Shown here in pieces: positions 1 through 7,403 of a stretch of 47,561 nt of DNA. This DNA is from Candidatus Melainabacteria bacterium (GTDB taxonomy: Bacteria; Cyanobacteriota; Vampirovibrionia; Obscuribacterales; Obscuribacteraceae), in assembly GCA_013288645.1 (NCBI GenBank), contig JABDBL010000018.1, positions 1 to 47,561 on the forward strand. Direction: 5' to 3'. The notes beneath the pieces were generated by a model, which saw only the letters and a program-made list of their open reading frames with translations, was not told where the DNA came from and did not search any database. The translations under genes and the position numbers were made by a program. Numbering within the stretch: position 1 is the first letter of the stretch; every line of letters begins with the position of its first letter.

Positions 1-238
1 TAACTGTCAGATCCTTGACAGAAACAGCCTTTCGCGACGTCATATTAAGAACATGATAATCGCTATCTAGCGCAACGACGTTGGCGAAAAGCTTGTTGAA
101 CGTAAAGCTACGCTGGCATTGTCTGTAATCTTCTGGATGGACTCCTTGCACCCAGTTTGCCGCTCGAAGCTCAAACACTGTCAGTTGTCGGTAGTGGGCG
201 ACCAAGGTCTCCACGGTTTCTCTGGCTAGCATGGCCAT
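1..238 (-). CDS. Hypothetical protein, cut by the window edge
   Basis: The frame is open from an ATG at 238 to the left edge (79 codons and one extra base, no stop), so only the N-terminal part is visible. An SD-like GGAGAG lies 7 bases before the ATG, which supports this start; a second in-frame ATG follows two codons later. The product begins MAMLARETVETLVAHYRQ and continues as a charged, mostly polar chain without membrane segment or signal peptide. I recognise no family. Codons are G+C-richer than in the metabolic genes nearby and resemble those of the genes at 5561-7394 and 19176-21613. Confidence 0.6.
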   Translation of the reverse strand, partial: MAMLARETVETLVAHYRQLTVFELRAANWVQGVHPEDYRQCQRSFTFNKLFANVVALDSDYHVLNMTSRKAVSVKDLTV

Positions 239-671
239 GGTAGATCTCTCCGTTTGGGGTTTTGCTTGTCCCCGATTGGAATGGGTTCGAGAACTTGACC
301 CTGTGAATACCGCAAAGCTGTCACAAATCTGGCTGGCAATAGTGAGTGATGGTCTTTCCTGTTTTTTTTAATACCCCTGAAATGTGACATCAATGCGAAT
401 ACGTCTTTAAACTGACAATTTCCAATTAATGATTTCAAGCGATGTAAAGACATTTAAAGAAAGGCTGTGGCCTGGCTTTATTGACTGATGATCTAATTAG
501 TGACCAAAAGGCTTAAGGGCTGCCCGGCTTATTATTGACAATTAATCAATCCTTACATGTGCGCTAGCTAGCGCCTATTTGTCAGCGCGAGCAACTTTCG
601 AACTTTCTGTGGAAACGCTCCTGGGTATAATCCCAATACGCATGATAAAATCACCAATGCTGCGCACAAAC
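239..671. other. Non-coding stretch before tRNA-Gly
   Basis: About 430 bases with no convincing gene on either strand. It holds the SD of the minus-strand gene at its left end and a perfect 14-base palindrome GCGCTAGCTAGCGC at 561-574, of the kind that can bind a dimeric regulator. A TATAAT at 626-631 could serve the tRNA downstream. Confidence 0.5.
626..631 (+). promoter_or_regulatory. Possible -10 box upstream of tRNA-Gly
   Basis: A perfect TATAAT lies 41 bases upstream of the tRNA 5' end. No good -35 hexamer is visible at the usual distance, so this rests on the -10 match alone. Confidence 0.3.
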
Positions 672-745
672 GCGGGTGTAGTTCAATGGTAGAATGGCAG
701 CCTTCCAAGCTGCACACGCGGGTCCGATTCCCGCCACCCGCTCCA
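672..745 (+). tRNA. tRNA-Gly (anticodon UCC)
   Basis: The cloverleaf folds by hand. The acceptor GCGGGTG (672-678) pairs with CACCCGC (735-741). The anticodon loop CTTCCAA gives anticodon UCC between GCAGC and GCTGC. The T arm is GCGGG/CCCGC with a 7-base loop. The discriminator is U742, usual for bacterial glycine tRNA, and CCA (743-745) is encoded. The UCC anticodon reads GGA and, by wobble, GGG codons. Confidence 0.95.
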
Positions 746-901
746 TTTCATTAAGTGTCCATACCGACTACATAGTATCTAGATCATTCCAGACACAGAT
801 AGTATATTTGCAATCAATGACCTCCTCCTTTAGTGAAGGCCAGTATGCAATGGTTTACACTTTTGCCTATGCGATGAAAATAGATAGGTAAAGGCTAAAC
901 T

Positions 902-1399
902 ATGGAAAAAACGCTTCGCGTAATAAATTCTCTTGAATCTGAAGGAATAATAGGACGTTATGCAATTGGAGGCGCAATAGGATTGCTATTTTATGCAGAA
1001 CCGGCCATTACATACGATTTAGATATATTTTGCTATTTGCCACAAAGTGGAACCATTATCGATCTTGGTCCACTCTATAAACGCCTGGCAGAATTAGGAT
1101 ATAAAGCAACACCAGGGGAACACATAAACGTAGAAAATATTCCAGTCCAATTTCTCCCTCCCACTACTAATCTTGTGCAAGAAGCATTAGATAATTCGGT
1201 TAAAAAATCATTTGAAGATGTTTCTACTCGCGTTTTCCAATACGAGCACCTATTAGCAATCATGGCAGAAACCGGTAGGGCAAAAGACAAAGCTAGAATA
1301 GCGCTTGCTTTGGAATCAGCTCAGCCAGATAAGTCCAAACTGGAAGACATTCTTAGACGGCATAACTTGCTTGATAAATGGTCTAAAATGACTATATGA
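902..1399 (+). CDS. Nucleotidyltransferase-like protein (AbiEii/DUF6036 type)
   Basis: This 165-residue protein has the start of a polymerase-beta-type nucleotidyltransferase fold. A Gly-Gly pair (residues 23-24) is followed by TYDLDIF, whose Asp39 and Asp41 match the metal-binding D-x-D of the family. Such small nucleotidyltransferases include minimal MNT enzymes and the toxin half of AbiE-like toxin-antitoxin pairs. The ATG at 902 follows AAAGG by 7 bases. The stop overlaps the ATG of the next gene by 4 bases, so the two are translationally coupled. The A+T-rich bases fit the chromosome. Toxin activity is inference from family and gene pairing; a third catalytic carboxylate could not be assigned. 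Confidence 0.6.
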   Translation: MEKTLRVINSLESEGIIGRYAIGGAIGLLFYAEPAITYDLDIFCYLPQSGTIIDLGPLYKRLAELGYKATPGEHINVENIPVQFLPPTTNLVQEALDNSVKKSFEDVSTRVFQYEHLLAIMAETGRAKDKARIALALESAQPDKSKLEDILRRHNLLDKWSKMTI

Positions 1400-1593
1400 A
1401 CACAAATCATACAAATGTATCTAAAGAAGAACTCTTTCGCCGGAAACAGTCCCACAGACACGACTTAGCTAAACTTCCAATCGAAGAAAAAATCAAAGTG
1501 CTTATAAAACTTCAACATATAGCAAGTAAGATAGAAACCCAATCAGGGCGTAGATATAGAAACCCATGGGATGTACAAGTTATACAGAAATAA
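1396..1593 (+). CDS. Small partner protein of the nucleotidyltransferase
   Basis: A 65-residue, strongly charged protein whose ATG overlaps the stop of the preceding nucleotidyltransferase gene (ATGA arrangement). The core LAKLPIEEKIKVLIKLQHIA looks like one amphipathic helix, and the tail ends NPWDVQVIQK. I recall short proteins with an LPIEEK-type helix beside similar nucleotidyltransferases, but I cannot name a family. It could be the antitoxin or an accessory subunit of the enzyme; the sequence does not decide. A six-base dyad follows the stop (GATTTC...GAAATC), too weak to call a terminator. Confidence 0.6.
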   Translation: MNTNHTNVSKEELFRRKQSHRHDLAKLPIEEKIKVLIKLQHIASKIETQSGRRYRNPWDVQVIQK

Positions 1594-1631
1594 TAGATTT
1601 CGGTAAACTGAAATCCGCGCCGGATGCGCCT

Positions 1632-2406
1632 TTAGGAGCCTCTGTTTCTTGACTTTGCATTAGCAAATAGATTTTGAATCTTTAGAATAGTGGCTTGATA
1701 ATTGTTGCTAACAAAAAAGTTGTGATATTTTTGCAATAGATTTGGACGATTATTTATTTCCAGATAATTCATACCGCCAAGCCAGATTTTTTTGGGCGTA
1801 GGGCGAAACTAGATTTACAAGCCTCTCCGGATGGCAAGGCAAAAGTGGTGCCATAGATACGTGTACTCTTATGCCTGCTTGGCACAAATTGGCTAACAAT
1901 TCAAGTCTTCTAGCAATGCTCGGTGCTTGAGGCTCAAATTCGCGGGCAATATCTTCACTATCGGTAGTAATACTTATTCCTACACCAAGAGTATCGCCAA
2001 ATGATTTGAGTAAACCGATATCTTCCAATACCAGATGGCTGCGCGTGTGCAGAGTTATTTTCTTTGGCTTGTAATTATATAATTGCTCCAGGCAGCGGCG
2101 GCTTAGCCGGTATTTTAATTCCAGATATTGATAAGGATCGGTGGCTGATCCAAAGAATATGCGGCTGCCAAATATTTTGGTGCGTTCCTTTTGTAATAAT
2201 TGAGGAGCATTTATTTTTGCCTCTACCCAATTGCCCCATTCACTAAAGTGATGCTTGCCATTAGGGAATTTTGGCACATAACAATAAGAGCAGCTAAAAG
2301 CACAACCGGCATATGGATTCAGAGTGTAATCATAAGCGCCTGATAATGAGCCAGATTTTTGCGGCACAAGTATTGAAGCAGCGGTAATTTCAGAACAATT
2401 AACCAT
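1632..2406 (-). CDS. Radical SAM protein, SPL/Rv2578c family, frameshifted
   Basis: The N-terminal frame (2406 to a stop at 1750, 218 residues) has the radical SAM cluster motif CAFSCSYC (Cys35, Cys39, Cys42) that binds the [4Fe-4S] cluster and S-adenosylmethionine, after the family's typical NPYAGC lead-in. It stops soon after SPYAQK. In another frame the sequence runs on to a stop at 1632, giving IWLGGMNYLEINNRPNLLQK and a further helical tail, which looks like a normal C-terminus for this family. The frames join if the seven-A run on the minus strand (T7 at 1787-1793) is read as six, giving 257 residues, a usual length. The gene is therefore frameshifted, mis-sequenced or decoded by slippage. 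Substrate unknown; relatives resemble spore photoproduct lyase. No clear SD precedes the ATG. Confidence 0.75.
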
Positions 2407-2570
2407 ACATATTTATGGTAGCATGTTCTTAAAGGGCGGTAAATTCCATTTTTTGCATCAAATCTTGGGCTTTCCTAACAGATGTTATAGGTTTTCCCCA
2501 GCGCTGTCTTTAAGTGTCACTTGCTATAACGGTAATAGCCCACTGATTTACTAGTTTTTGTATTTAGCCA

Positions 2571-2593
2571 TAAATGACTTGTTTAGTCATTTA
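2571..2593. promoter_or_regulatory. Inverted repeat just upstream of the hydrolase gene
   Basis: TAAATGACT (2571-2579) and AGTCATTTA (2585-2593) form a perfect 9-bp inverted repeat with a 5-base spacer, ending 21 bases before the ATG at 2615. Position and symmetry fit a repressor operator or a 5'-UTR hairpin. The regulator is unknown. Confidence 0.4.
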
Positions 2594-2614
2594 TTAATTC
2601 CCAGGTAGCCAAAG

Positions 2615-3685
2615 ATGTCTATGTTAATTTCTAGTCGTGATAATTCTTCGCCCACTTTAGCTGAGCCGTTGAACATTGAGATAGAGACAACGGATCATAC
2701 TAAATTGGCTGGTATATTTTATCCGTGTTTCGATTGCTCCTCAGCGGTGTTAATTTGTTCCGCCACGGGATTTGGACAAAAATCTTATAAGGATTTTGCG
2801 CAGTGGCTAAACAAAGAAGGTTTTGCTGTTCTCACTTTTGATTACCGCGGTACAGGCGACAGCCTTTTTGGCATGCATATAAAAAATAGTCGAGCAAAAA
2901 AACATCAATGGGGACAGTTAGATATGGCTGCTGCTCTTTCTTATCTTGATAGAAGGCATCCGAATATTCCACTGCAAGTAGTTGGACACAACGGGGCTGG
3001 AATTTTAATGGGTCTTATGCCCAATCATTCATTGATCAGCAGTGCTGTTTCGGTGGGTGAATCTACACTTTATGTGCCGCAAATGGCCGGTATAGCTCAG
3101 TTTAGTGCTAATTTATTTTTCAACGTTTACATTCCCTTTTGTCTATCCTTGTTTAAGTATGTACCTTTAAGATGCTTTGGCTGGGAACTAGATATTCCTG
3201 CCGGGGTGGCTAAGCAATGGACAAGCTGGAGCCTTCAGCCCGGACATATTCGTAATTCATTTGGTATAGATATTAAAAAGCATTTTTATAGAAACTTTCA
3301 GTCACCAATTCTCGTTTTGAGTACGGGCAAAGATCCTGTTGCCGGAAAGACAGGTATTGAAGACATGTCAGATCTTTATAGAAGTGCCAGGATCGAATAC
3401 AAAAAAGTTGTGCCTAAAAACTATGGTTTTAAAAAAATCGGGCATCTCGACTTTTTTCAACCAAAATATGAAAAACTTTGGCCAATAATTAGTGATTGGT
3501 TGAAAGCACCGGAAAGACAAACAATTAAAACCTTTGTCCTGAAAATGCAACCTCCCTCAGAAGTGGCAGTGCCACCAACTCATCAACCGCCTAGGAAAAA
3601 CGCATATGCAGGTACACGTACGCGTTTAAACGCTAAACACGCTGTATTTATTGGTGCAGACAACAAAAAGAAAGTCAAAGTCTAG
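2615..3685 (+). CDS. Alpha/beta-hydrolase-fold protein with Asn in place of the catalytic Ser
   Basis: A 356-residue cytoplasmic protein of the COG4757-like alpha/beta-hydrolase group. The strand-turn FDYRGTGDS is at about residues 75-83 and the nucleophile elbow at 124-129. That elbow reads GHNGAG instead of GHSxG, so Asn126 stands where the nucleophilic serine belongs. The acid region (STGKD, Asp240) and the late His (IGHLDFF, His277) appear kept. The codon is AAC, one base from the Ser codon AGC. A basic, proline-containing tail of about 55 residues extends beyond the fold. As written it probably cannot work as a serine hydrolase; it may bind rather than cleave, or be a decayed enzyme. ATG at 2615 and 2621 are both possible starts. 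It is convergent with the ammonium transporter gene. Confidence 0.75.
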   Translation: MSMLISSRDNSSPTLAEPLNIEIETTDHTKLAGIFYPCFDCSSAVLICSATGFGQKSYKDFAQWLNKEGFAVLTFDYRGTGDSLFGMHIKNSRAKKHQWGQLDMAAALSYLDRRHPNIPLQVVGHNGAGILMGLMPNHSLISSAVSVGESTLYVPQMAGIAQFSANLFFNVYIPFCLSLFKYVPLRCFGWELDIPAGVAKQWTSWSLQPGHIRNSFGIDIKKHFYRNFQSPILVLSTGKDPVAGKTGIEDMSDLYRSARIEYKKVVPKNYGFKKIGHLDFFQPKYEKLWPIISDWLKAPERQTIKTFVLKMQPPSEVAVPPTHQPPRKNAYAGTRTRLNAKHAVFIGADNKKKVKV

Positions 3686-3766
3686 AGGATTTATTATTAC
3701 CTTCCGGACTGCGAAGCAGCCGTCCAATCGCTGAGCGTGTCTCTACCGTGAGCTGTGGTTTATTAA

Positions 3767-5017
3767 TTAGACATTAACGAGATGTACTGTTTCGCCCTCT
3801 AACGCATCATCCCAATAATGAGCTACATCTAGTCCGGCTTTTTGTTGTTCGTGGGTAACAGTGAAGCCCATAGTCAAGTCTATAAATTTAGCGATAAGAT
3901 AAGTGACTGTAAAAGAGACTATCCAGACCACCGCTACAGCAATAATTTGCACATACAAGAGTCCTGGATTGCCGTGCAATAAGCCATCAGCGCCAGCAGC
4001 ATTAACTGCTTTACTGGCAAAAATTCCTGTCGCTAGCGCGCCCCAAGTGCCCGCCATGCCATGGCAAGCACACACATCAAGTGAATCGTCTATGCCAAGT
4101 TCTTGCGCTAATTTGATAGAGAAGAAAGATACAGCTGCGCCGACAGCACCAATAATAATAGAAGAAAAGATATCGACATAACCGCAGGCAGGCGTTATTG
4201 CCACTAATCCTACTACTGCTCCTGTAGCGGTGCCTGCCGCACTGGGACGTCCCTTGTATAGACTTAAGATCATCCATGTTAAAGCAGCAGCAGCGGCTGC
4301 TACGTTCGTTGTTACTAAAGCCTGCACGGCTACATTGTTTGCCGCCAGAGCACTGCCACCGTTAAAGCCAAACCAACCAAACCATAGCAGCACTGCTCCA
4401 AACAAAGTCAGCGGCACACTAAAAGGAGTAAATCGTCCATCAATCAGACGCTTTTTACGGTGCAATGCAATGCACATAGCCAGAGCAGCTACTCCAGCAG
4501 TTATATGCACAACAGTACCACCAGCAAAGTCGAGAGCGCCCAGCGATTTTAACCAACCACCCGCTCCCCAAACCCAGTGAGCAACCGGATCATAAACAAG
4601 AGTCGTCCAAAGAAGAGTAAAAAGAATAAAAGCAGGAAATTTAACCCGCTCGGCAAAAGCGCCTGTAATCAAAGCCGGTGTGATGACAGCAAATTTCATT
4701 TGAAAAAGCATATAAGCCATTTGTGGAATAGTTGGGGCATAAGTAGAAATAGCTGTCATGGCTGATTTCATGCCTAGGCAAGCCCAGTCTAAATTACCGG
4801 TTAGATGCCCTATATCAGGTCCAAAAGCAAGAGAATAGCCAAATACAACCCATTGAATGGTGATCACCAGAAGAGTAACAAAACTGAGCATAATGGTGGA
4901 GAGTAAATTTTTCTGCTGCACCATGCCACCATAAAACAAGCCAATAGCAGGGGTCATGAGCATGACCAGTGAAGATGAGACTAAAACCCATGCTGTGTCG
5001 CCTGTATTAATGTTCAT
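3767..5017 (-). CDS. amt: Ammonium transporter Amt
   Basis: This 416-residue, 11-helix-type inner-membrane channel carries the Amt/MEP/Rh signatures in order: GLFYGGM near the N-terminus, HWVWGAGGW with the ammonium-site region, the pore histidine in HITAGVAAL, GWFGFNGGS, and the second pore histidine in CHGMAGTWGALATG. The C-terminal tail MGFTVTHEQQKAGLD is the conserved cytoplasmic segment that usually contacts the PII protein. I chose the ATG at 5017 because GGAGA precedes it by 4 bases; an in-frame start at 5053 would add 12 residues without an SD. Many homologues have an N-terminal signal helix; here the chain starts almost directly at the first membrane helix. No glnB/glnK is adjacent. 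Confidence 0.95.
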   Translation of the reverse strand: MNINTGDTAWVLVSSSLVMLMTPAIGLFYGGMVQQKNLLSTIMLSFVTLLVITIQWVVFGYSLAFGPDIGHLTGNLDWACLGMKSAMTAISTYAPTIPQMAYMLFQMKFAVITPALITGAFAERVKFPAFILFTLLWTTLVYDPVAHWVWGAGGWLKSLGALDFAGGTVVHITAGVAALAMCIALHRKKRLIDGRFTPFSVPLTLFGAVLLWFGWFGFNGGSALAANNVAVQALVTTNVAAAAAALTWMILSLYKGRPSAAGTATGAVVGLVAITPACGYVDIFSSIIIGAVGAAVSFFSIKLAQELGIDDSLDVCACHGMAGTWGALATGIFASKAVNAAGADGLLHGNPGLLYVQIIAVAVVWIVSFTVTYLIAKFIDLTMGFTVTHEQQKAGLDVAHYWDDALEGETVHLVNV

Positions 5018-5044
5018 CAATTCTCCACGAATTAGTGATTGAGT

Positions 5045-5084
5045 ATTTGCCAAAAGCGATAAACCGAGGCATTGGCAAATTATA
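5045..5084 (-). promoter_or_regulatory. Possible amt promoter -10 and operator dyad
   Basis: On the minus strand a TATAAT (5084-5079) sits about 60 bases before the amt start. Directly downstream, ATTTGCCAA (5045-5053 on the plus strand) and TTGGCAAAT (5072-5080) form a perfect 9-bp inverted repeat with an 18-base spacer. A repressor site or leader hairpin for nitrogen control would fit the position. It does not match the NtcA consensus GTA-N8-TAC, and no clear -35 is visible. Confidence 0.35.
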
Positions 5085-5159
5085 TAGGCTTATTGACAAT
5101 TCGGCATATGCTTTGGCTGGGTATCTCTACACAATCCGAAAAAAATTGAATATTAAACA

Positions 5160-5465
5160 TTGCCAACTCCGTATGTAATATTTAATATTGGCGGTAATAA
5201 ATTTAGGATGGTGGCAGAACGACTAAGTCAGCCGATTTCATTGAAAAGTGATTATCATTTAAACGGAAATGTTTATCACTTTTCAAGAACTTGTTTGAAC
5301 AAACGCCTCTTACTCCCGCAATGCGATAGTTTCGATCAATATCATAGTGCTAATTGGAAACTTGATTTTGCTCGTGCCAATTTGTTAGGTTACGATCGCA
5401 ATATGGACTTTTACACCCTCGGATACTTAGCCACAGACAGCCTAACCCCCTTTATCAAAATATAA
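5160..5465 (+). pseudogene. HigB-type toxin remnant
   Basis: The reading frame begins with a TTG and reads YVIFNIGGNKFRMVAE within its first 22 codons. This is the central strand of HigB-type mRNA interferases (PF09907: F-N-I-G-G-N-K-x-R-L). The usual N-terminal helices, and the downstream strands ending in a T-H-x-x-Y-D motif, are absent. After codon 22 the frame enters unrelated sequence containing a long hairpin. No antitoxin gene follows. I read it as a toxin gene fragment left by recombination; the remaining 80 codons may not be protein. Confidence 0.45.
5241..5286. repeat. Large two-part inverted repeat
   Basis: TTGAAAAGTGAT (5241-5252) and ATCACTTTTCAA (5275-5286) are perfect 12-bp inverted arms. 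Inside them CATTT (5256-5260) and AAATG (5267-5271) form a second 5-bp stem, separated from the outer one by symmetric 3-base bulges (TAT/TTT). No T-run follows, so it is not a normal terminator. It could be a small mobile-element remnant or REP-like hairpin. Confidence 0.6.
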
Positions 5466-5484
5466 AATCCGCGGTCGTTCCGTG

Positions 5485-5513
5485 GATAAGGGTGGTGTTG
5501 CCTTATCGTTTTT
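5485..5513 (+). terminator. Possible rho-independent terminator
   Basis: GATAAGG (5485-5491) pairs with CCTTATC (5501-5507) over a 9-base loop and is followed by GTTTTTG. The stem is short and only modestly G+C-rich. It would separate the HigB remnant from the gene at 5561. Confidence 0.4.
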
Positions 5514-5560
5514 GACAAAGTTGCACAAACTCCTGCCTTTTAGGCAGAAGGGGACTTACC

Positions 5561-6196
5561 ATGAAACAACGGCTTGTACGTGACAAGCGAGCATTTCTCC
5601 GCACACTGGAGAGCTGGCTCGTTGTTGTGACAACGATTTTCGAACAGTGGCATACTCAAATTGAGATCTTCAGCAGCGGAACTGCCAAGACCGGAGCCGC
5701 TTCTCAGTTCGAGCAGGCCTTGCAGGAAGGTCCCAGCGTGTGGACATTGAGCACGGCTGTGTTTGAACAGCTTCTATCTGACGGGATGAAGCTGCTCACG
5801 CAACTGCGTCAAGATCCACATCCCACTGCCCGGTGGCTCGAAGAAGGAATTAGGAAGTTTCCCGGACTTCTCGGGGATTGCTTGCGCATTTTCAGAGCAG
5901 CCCGGGAACTGGACAAACGCTTTGCCGATGCGTTCGTCATCCTCCTTCGCTTTATGCGAAGCGCTAAGTATAGCGACTTCGAAACTGCGAGCAGGCTCTT
6001 ACTGAGTATCGTTGAGCCTAACACCAAACTGGTAGAGCAGTTGTTCTCTGGCAAACAGGGAAAGAGCAGTGGACCGCATGTTGATCTAACTCTCTTTCTC
6101 AAGCTGAGTCCGGCTGGTCAACAGATGCTCAGCATGGTGAGTTGCATTCAACGCGCGGTGGTCGAGCGTGAACGACTCAAGGGCGTCCTCAGTTGA
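5561..6196 (+). CDS. Hypothetical helical protein (G+C-rich block)
   Basis: A 211-residue protein with no family I recognise. It begins MKQRLVRDKRAFLRTLESW and reads as a series of amphipathic helices rich in Leu, Phe and Arg, without signal peptide or membrane span. The ATG follows AGAAGGGGAC closely. A 6-bp hairpin (CTGCCT-TTT-AGGCAG, 5533-5547) ends just before this SD and could mask or present it. The codons are G+C-rich, like the zinc-ribbon/sigma-like gene downstream, with which it probably shares an origin; the 376-base gap makes a simple operon uncertain. Confidence 0.7.
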   Translation: MKQRLVRDKRAFLRTLESWLVVVTTIFEQWHTQIEIFSSGTAKTGAASQFEQALQEGPSVWTLSTAVFEQLLSDGMKLLTQLRQDPHPTARWLEEGIRKFPGLLGDCLRIFRAARELDKRFADAFVILLRFMRSAKYSDFETASRLLLSIVEPNTKLVEQLFSGKQGKSSGPHVDLTLFLKLSPAGQQMLSMVSCIQRAVVERERLKGVLS

Positions 6197-6572
6197 CACC
6201 AGTCCAACTCCTGGCGTTAAGCAGAAGCAATTGGATTTGCTTTTCCAACCTGCTGCCGTGTCTTGTTAAGGAAAACTAAGGCACGGCATCAAACTTGGAC
6301 GAGGGGTGATTTCGCATGAATCCTATGGTCATTCGAGCGCGTGAGCGCTATATTGAGACCAGGGGGGCTCTTTACCATAAGCGTTAAACCGCGGGCGGCC
6401 GCTTCGGCTAATCGGCTGCTACTGCAAATTACCCACCTCGTTTGTATTGACCAAGCAAAATCAGTAGACCCTAGTCTTTAGCACTATGGACGGTGCAACC
6501 CTCAGCAGGAACTGCTCTCGTTGAGCTGCTGCTGCTTATCTTCTCTCGGTATCTACGGTTAGGAGGCAGCCT
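6197..6572 (+). other. Long leader region between two G+C-rich genes
   Basis: This gap holds an inverted repeat (TGCCGTG 6254-6260 / CACGGCA 6282-6288, 21-base loop), a possible 23-codon gene (listed separately), and a G+C-rich segment around 6392-6420 including the palindrome GCGGCCGC. No confident promoter was found. It may be a structured leader for the downstream regulator gene. Confidence 0.4.
6316..6387 (+). CDS. Possible 23-residue small protein
   Basis: ATG at 6316 follows a GAGGGGTGAT-type SD with good spacing and opens a 23-codon frame (MNPMVIRARERYIETRGALY and three more residues) ending in TAA. The peptide is basic and could form one helix. Only the SD and intact frame support it; it could be a leader peptide or chance. 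Confidence 0.25.
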   Translation: MNPMVIRARERYIETRGALYHKR

Positions 6573-7394
6573 GTGGCAGGAAAAAGTCTTACGTCAGAAC
6601 AATACCATGCACTGGCGTCAAATGGTCAGTTGGAGTGGTTGGGACCAGAGGTTCCGAATGGCGGCGAGCTGACGTGGTGGGAGTGCATGCTCTGCCATTA
6701 TAGGTGGCAAGATTGCTACCACAATCTTCGTCGCGGCGGAAGTTGCCCGGATTGCCAGGATCTGGCAACGAAAGACTGCCAAACAGTACCGTTCAACAAA
6801 TGGCTTGTTCGCAATTTAGCGGACACACGACTGTCAGAACGGGAGTCTGCAGCACACCAGGAAGAGCAAGCCCAGTTGATTGAGAACATGCTCCGTTGTC
6901 TTGACGGCAAGAAGCAGCAAGTGATTATTGGTCGTTATGGCTTGCGCGGCAGCTCGCTTGACCAAACTCAAAAAGCAGTGGCAGAGCAGATTGGCCGCAG
7001 TAAGTCTCGGGTTGGACAACTTGAGCAGCGAGGACTTCGTAAACTTGAGAGGTGGGTTCGAGAACAGCAGTTGATACCGGCGCTTGAGAAAATGCTGCCA
7101 TGTCTCAGCGTTAGAGACCAGGAACTGCTCGATGGTTATTTCCGGGTTGTTGGTTGGGACGAACTCAGGCAACAGCGTAAACGAGTTGCACAGCGCCTGG
7201 ATGTGACAATAGAGGTTGTGTCCAGGTGTCAACGCCGAGTTCTCGAGAGACTGAAGACATATTGCTTGAAAGAAGCATATCTAGCACTGCTAGATTGTTT
7301 CGGTCCACGTCAGCCGATTAGTTTCTGTCGCCTGACCATTCAACAGGTGGCAGCCGCACTATCACTACGGGTGACTGAGCGCCCATCTAGATAG
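6573..7394 (+). CDS. Zinc-ribbon protein with tandem sigma-70 region-4-like domains
   Basis: A 273-residue, probably DNA-binding protein. Residues 36-61 form a zinc ribbon with Cys38, Cys41, Cys58 and Cys61 and tryptophans typical of the treble-clef/probable zinc-ribbon families. Residues 102-162 match sigma-70 region 4: a conserved QVIIGRYGL helix, then a helix-turn-helix with AEQIGRSKSRVGQLEQRGL. Residues 170-230 repeat the pattern (ALEKMLPCLSVRDQELLDGY, then VAQRLDVTIEVVSRCQRRVL), suggesting a second, diverged copy. Region 2, needed for -10 recognition and core binding, is absent, so it is not a complete sigma factor. The GTG start at 6573 is supported by AGGAGG 6 bases upstream. G+C-rich like its neighbour. 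A transcription activator or anti-repressor of a mobile element would fit; this is inference. Confidence 0.7.
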   Translation: MAGKSLTSEQYHALASNGQLEWLGPEVPNGGELTWWECMLCHYRWQDCYHNLRRGGSCPDCQDLATKDCQTVPFNKWLVRNLADTRLSERESAAHQEEQAQLIENMLRCLDGKKQQVIIGRYGLRGSSLDQTQKAVAEQIGRSKSRVGQLEQRGLRKLERWVREQQLIPALEKMLPCLSVRDQELLDGYFRVVGWDELRQQRKRVAQRLDVTIEVVSRCQRRVLERLKTYCLKEAYLALLDCFGPRQPISFCRLTIQQVAAALSLRVTERPSR

Positions 7395-7403
7395 AAGACT
7401 GCC

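Noticed and set aside
226-453. Minus-strand 75-codon frame starting MSLHRLKSLIGNCQ
   Set aside because: No SD, overlaps the start and SD of the better-supported gene ending at 238, and the sequence looks random.
694-891. Plus-strand 65-codon frame
   Set aside because: It begins inside tRNA-Gly and has no SD or protein-like composition.
3903-4765. Several open frames antisense to amt
   Set aside because: They are mirror frames of a well-conserved membrane protein gene; Ala/Pro-rich translation is typical of such shadows.
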